DNA of 64,000 nucleotides, taken from the NCBI GenBank assembly GCA_018262195.1, contig JAGTRS010000022.1, positions 1 through 64,000 of the forward strand, written 5' to 3'. A program made the position numbers and the translations under genes. Origin of the DNA: Pseudomonadota bacterium. Its GTDB lineage: Bacteria; Pseudomonadota; Gammaproteobacteria; Burkholderiales; Rhodocyclaceae. This document shows positions 63,514 to 64,000 of this stretch, one piece after another (within the stretch, counting starts at the first letter, position 1; every line of letters begins with the position of its first letter). The notes beneath the pieces are model-generated. The model made no database searches. It was not told the origin of the DNA and saw nothing but the letters and a program-made list of their open reading frames with translations.

Positions 63514-64000
63514 TTACCTGCGCCGCTGGAAGTCGTCCATGAAGTTTGCCAGCGCCTCGGCGGCCGGCAAGGTCAGGGCGTTGTAGATCGAGGCGCGGAT
63601 GCCGCCAATCGAGCGGTGGCCACCGAGGCCGGAAAAGCCAGCCAGCGAGGCGCTGTCGAGGAATTTCTTTTCCAGTTCCAGCGTTTCCAGATTGAACGAA
63701 ACATTCATCAGGGAGCGGTCTGCCAACGCTGCTCGGCCGCGATAGAAGCCGTTGCTGCGGTCCAGTGCGCCGTAGAGCAGTTCTGCCTTGGCCCGATTGA
63801 TTTCCGCCATCCTGGCGAGGCCGCCAATGTCGTTGAGCAGCCAGCGCGTGACGAGCATGACGACATAGATGGCCAGCACCGGCGGCGTGTTGAAATTGGA
63901 ATGTGCCTGAGCGTGGGTTCGGTAGTCGAGAAAGCCCGGCAGGTCGACGGGGTTGTCCTTGAGCAGTTCGTCTCTGACCAAGACGACGGTGACGCCGGCT
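63514..64000 (-). CDS. serC: Phosphoserine aminotransferase, C-terminal part (truncated by the window edge)
   Basis: About 162 residues are visible, reading in from the window end with AGVTVVLVRDELL. They include DYRTHAQAHSNFNTPPVLAIYVVMLV, NVSFNLETLELEKKFLDSA and GHRSIGGIRASIYNALTLPAAEALANFM, typical of the C-terminal half of SerC. The PLP lysine lies beyond the window edge. The enzyme makes 3-phosphoserine from 3-phosphohydroxypyruvate for serine and PLP synthesis. Confidence 0.95.
   Translation of the reverse strand, partial: AGVTVVLVRDELLKDNPVDLPGFLDYRTHAQAHSNFNTPPVLAIYVVMLVTRWLLNDIGGLARMAEINRAKAELLYGALDRSNGFYRGRAALADRSLMNVSFNLETLELEKKFLDSASLAGFSGLGGHRSIGGIRASIYNALTLPAAEALANFMDDFQRRR

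Overview
The window is a chromosomal stretch of a Gram-negative bacterium, most likely a betaproteobacterium of the Rhodocyclales (Dechloromonas/Azonexus-like). This placement is inferred from protein flavour, high G+C and gene order (rsmI divergent from yraN-diaA-dolP, a second infA, the paired AddB-like/AddA-like nuclease-helicase genes). Nearly all of it is coding, no gap exceeds 300 bases, and no tRNA, rRNA, insertion sequence, prophage or CRISPR array was seen.

Layout. 1-3.1 kb: end of an OmpA-type protein, a patatin/beta-barrel outer-membrane protein and a ComEA-like protein. 3.1-12.6 kb: an AddB-like nuclease and an AddA-like UvrD helicase-nuclease, separated by an alpha/beta hydrolase and a hybrid sensor kinase. 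12.7-20.9 kb: a periplasmic solute-binding protein plus diguanylate cyclase, eptA facing dgkA-uvrA, and a periplasmic M48 protease. 21.0-29.8 kb: a low-GC orphan, a LysR regulator, and a C4-dicarboxylate block (dctD, dctB, a TSUP permease, dctA, aspA) with a near-consensus sigma-54 promoter and two palindromes upstream of aspA. 29.8-36.1 kb: MFS transporter, ssb, HDOD protein, kup, diguanylate cyclase and a heptose-phosphate adenylyltransferase.

36.2-45.3 kb is the most interesting region. A MerR-type regulator with a B12-binding photoreceptor domain (CarH/LitR type, with W-x9-EH and E-x-H-x-x-G motifs) is divergent from ten tightly packed genes: a periplasmic glutathione peroxidase, folE2, a FAD oxidase, a DUF1365 protein, a cyclopropane-synthase-like methyltransferase, a chalcone-isomerase-like protein, an MFS transporter, a DUF3833 lipoprotein, an SDR and an NTF2-like protein. 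The gap between them carries three TnnACA repeats at exact 11-bp spacing, the last coinciding with the -35 box of a strong-looking promoter. I read this as a light-derepressed, B12-controlled operon for membrane-lipid modification and peroxide defence.

45.4-64 kb: a RCK-type ion channel and partner, dolP-diaA-HIRAN-yraN facing rsmI, a MASE3-PAS-GGDEF-EAL protein with poly-G tracts at its start, pyrC, infA (TTG start), a transglutaminase, leuA, an Lrp regulator, two methyltransferases, an rnpB that lacks its 3' part, a MoxR/VWA pair and the C-terminal part of serC.

All functional names rest on motif and family recognition by eye; no database search was run.
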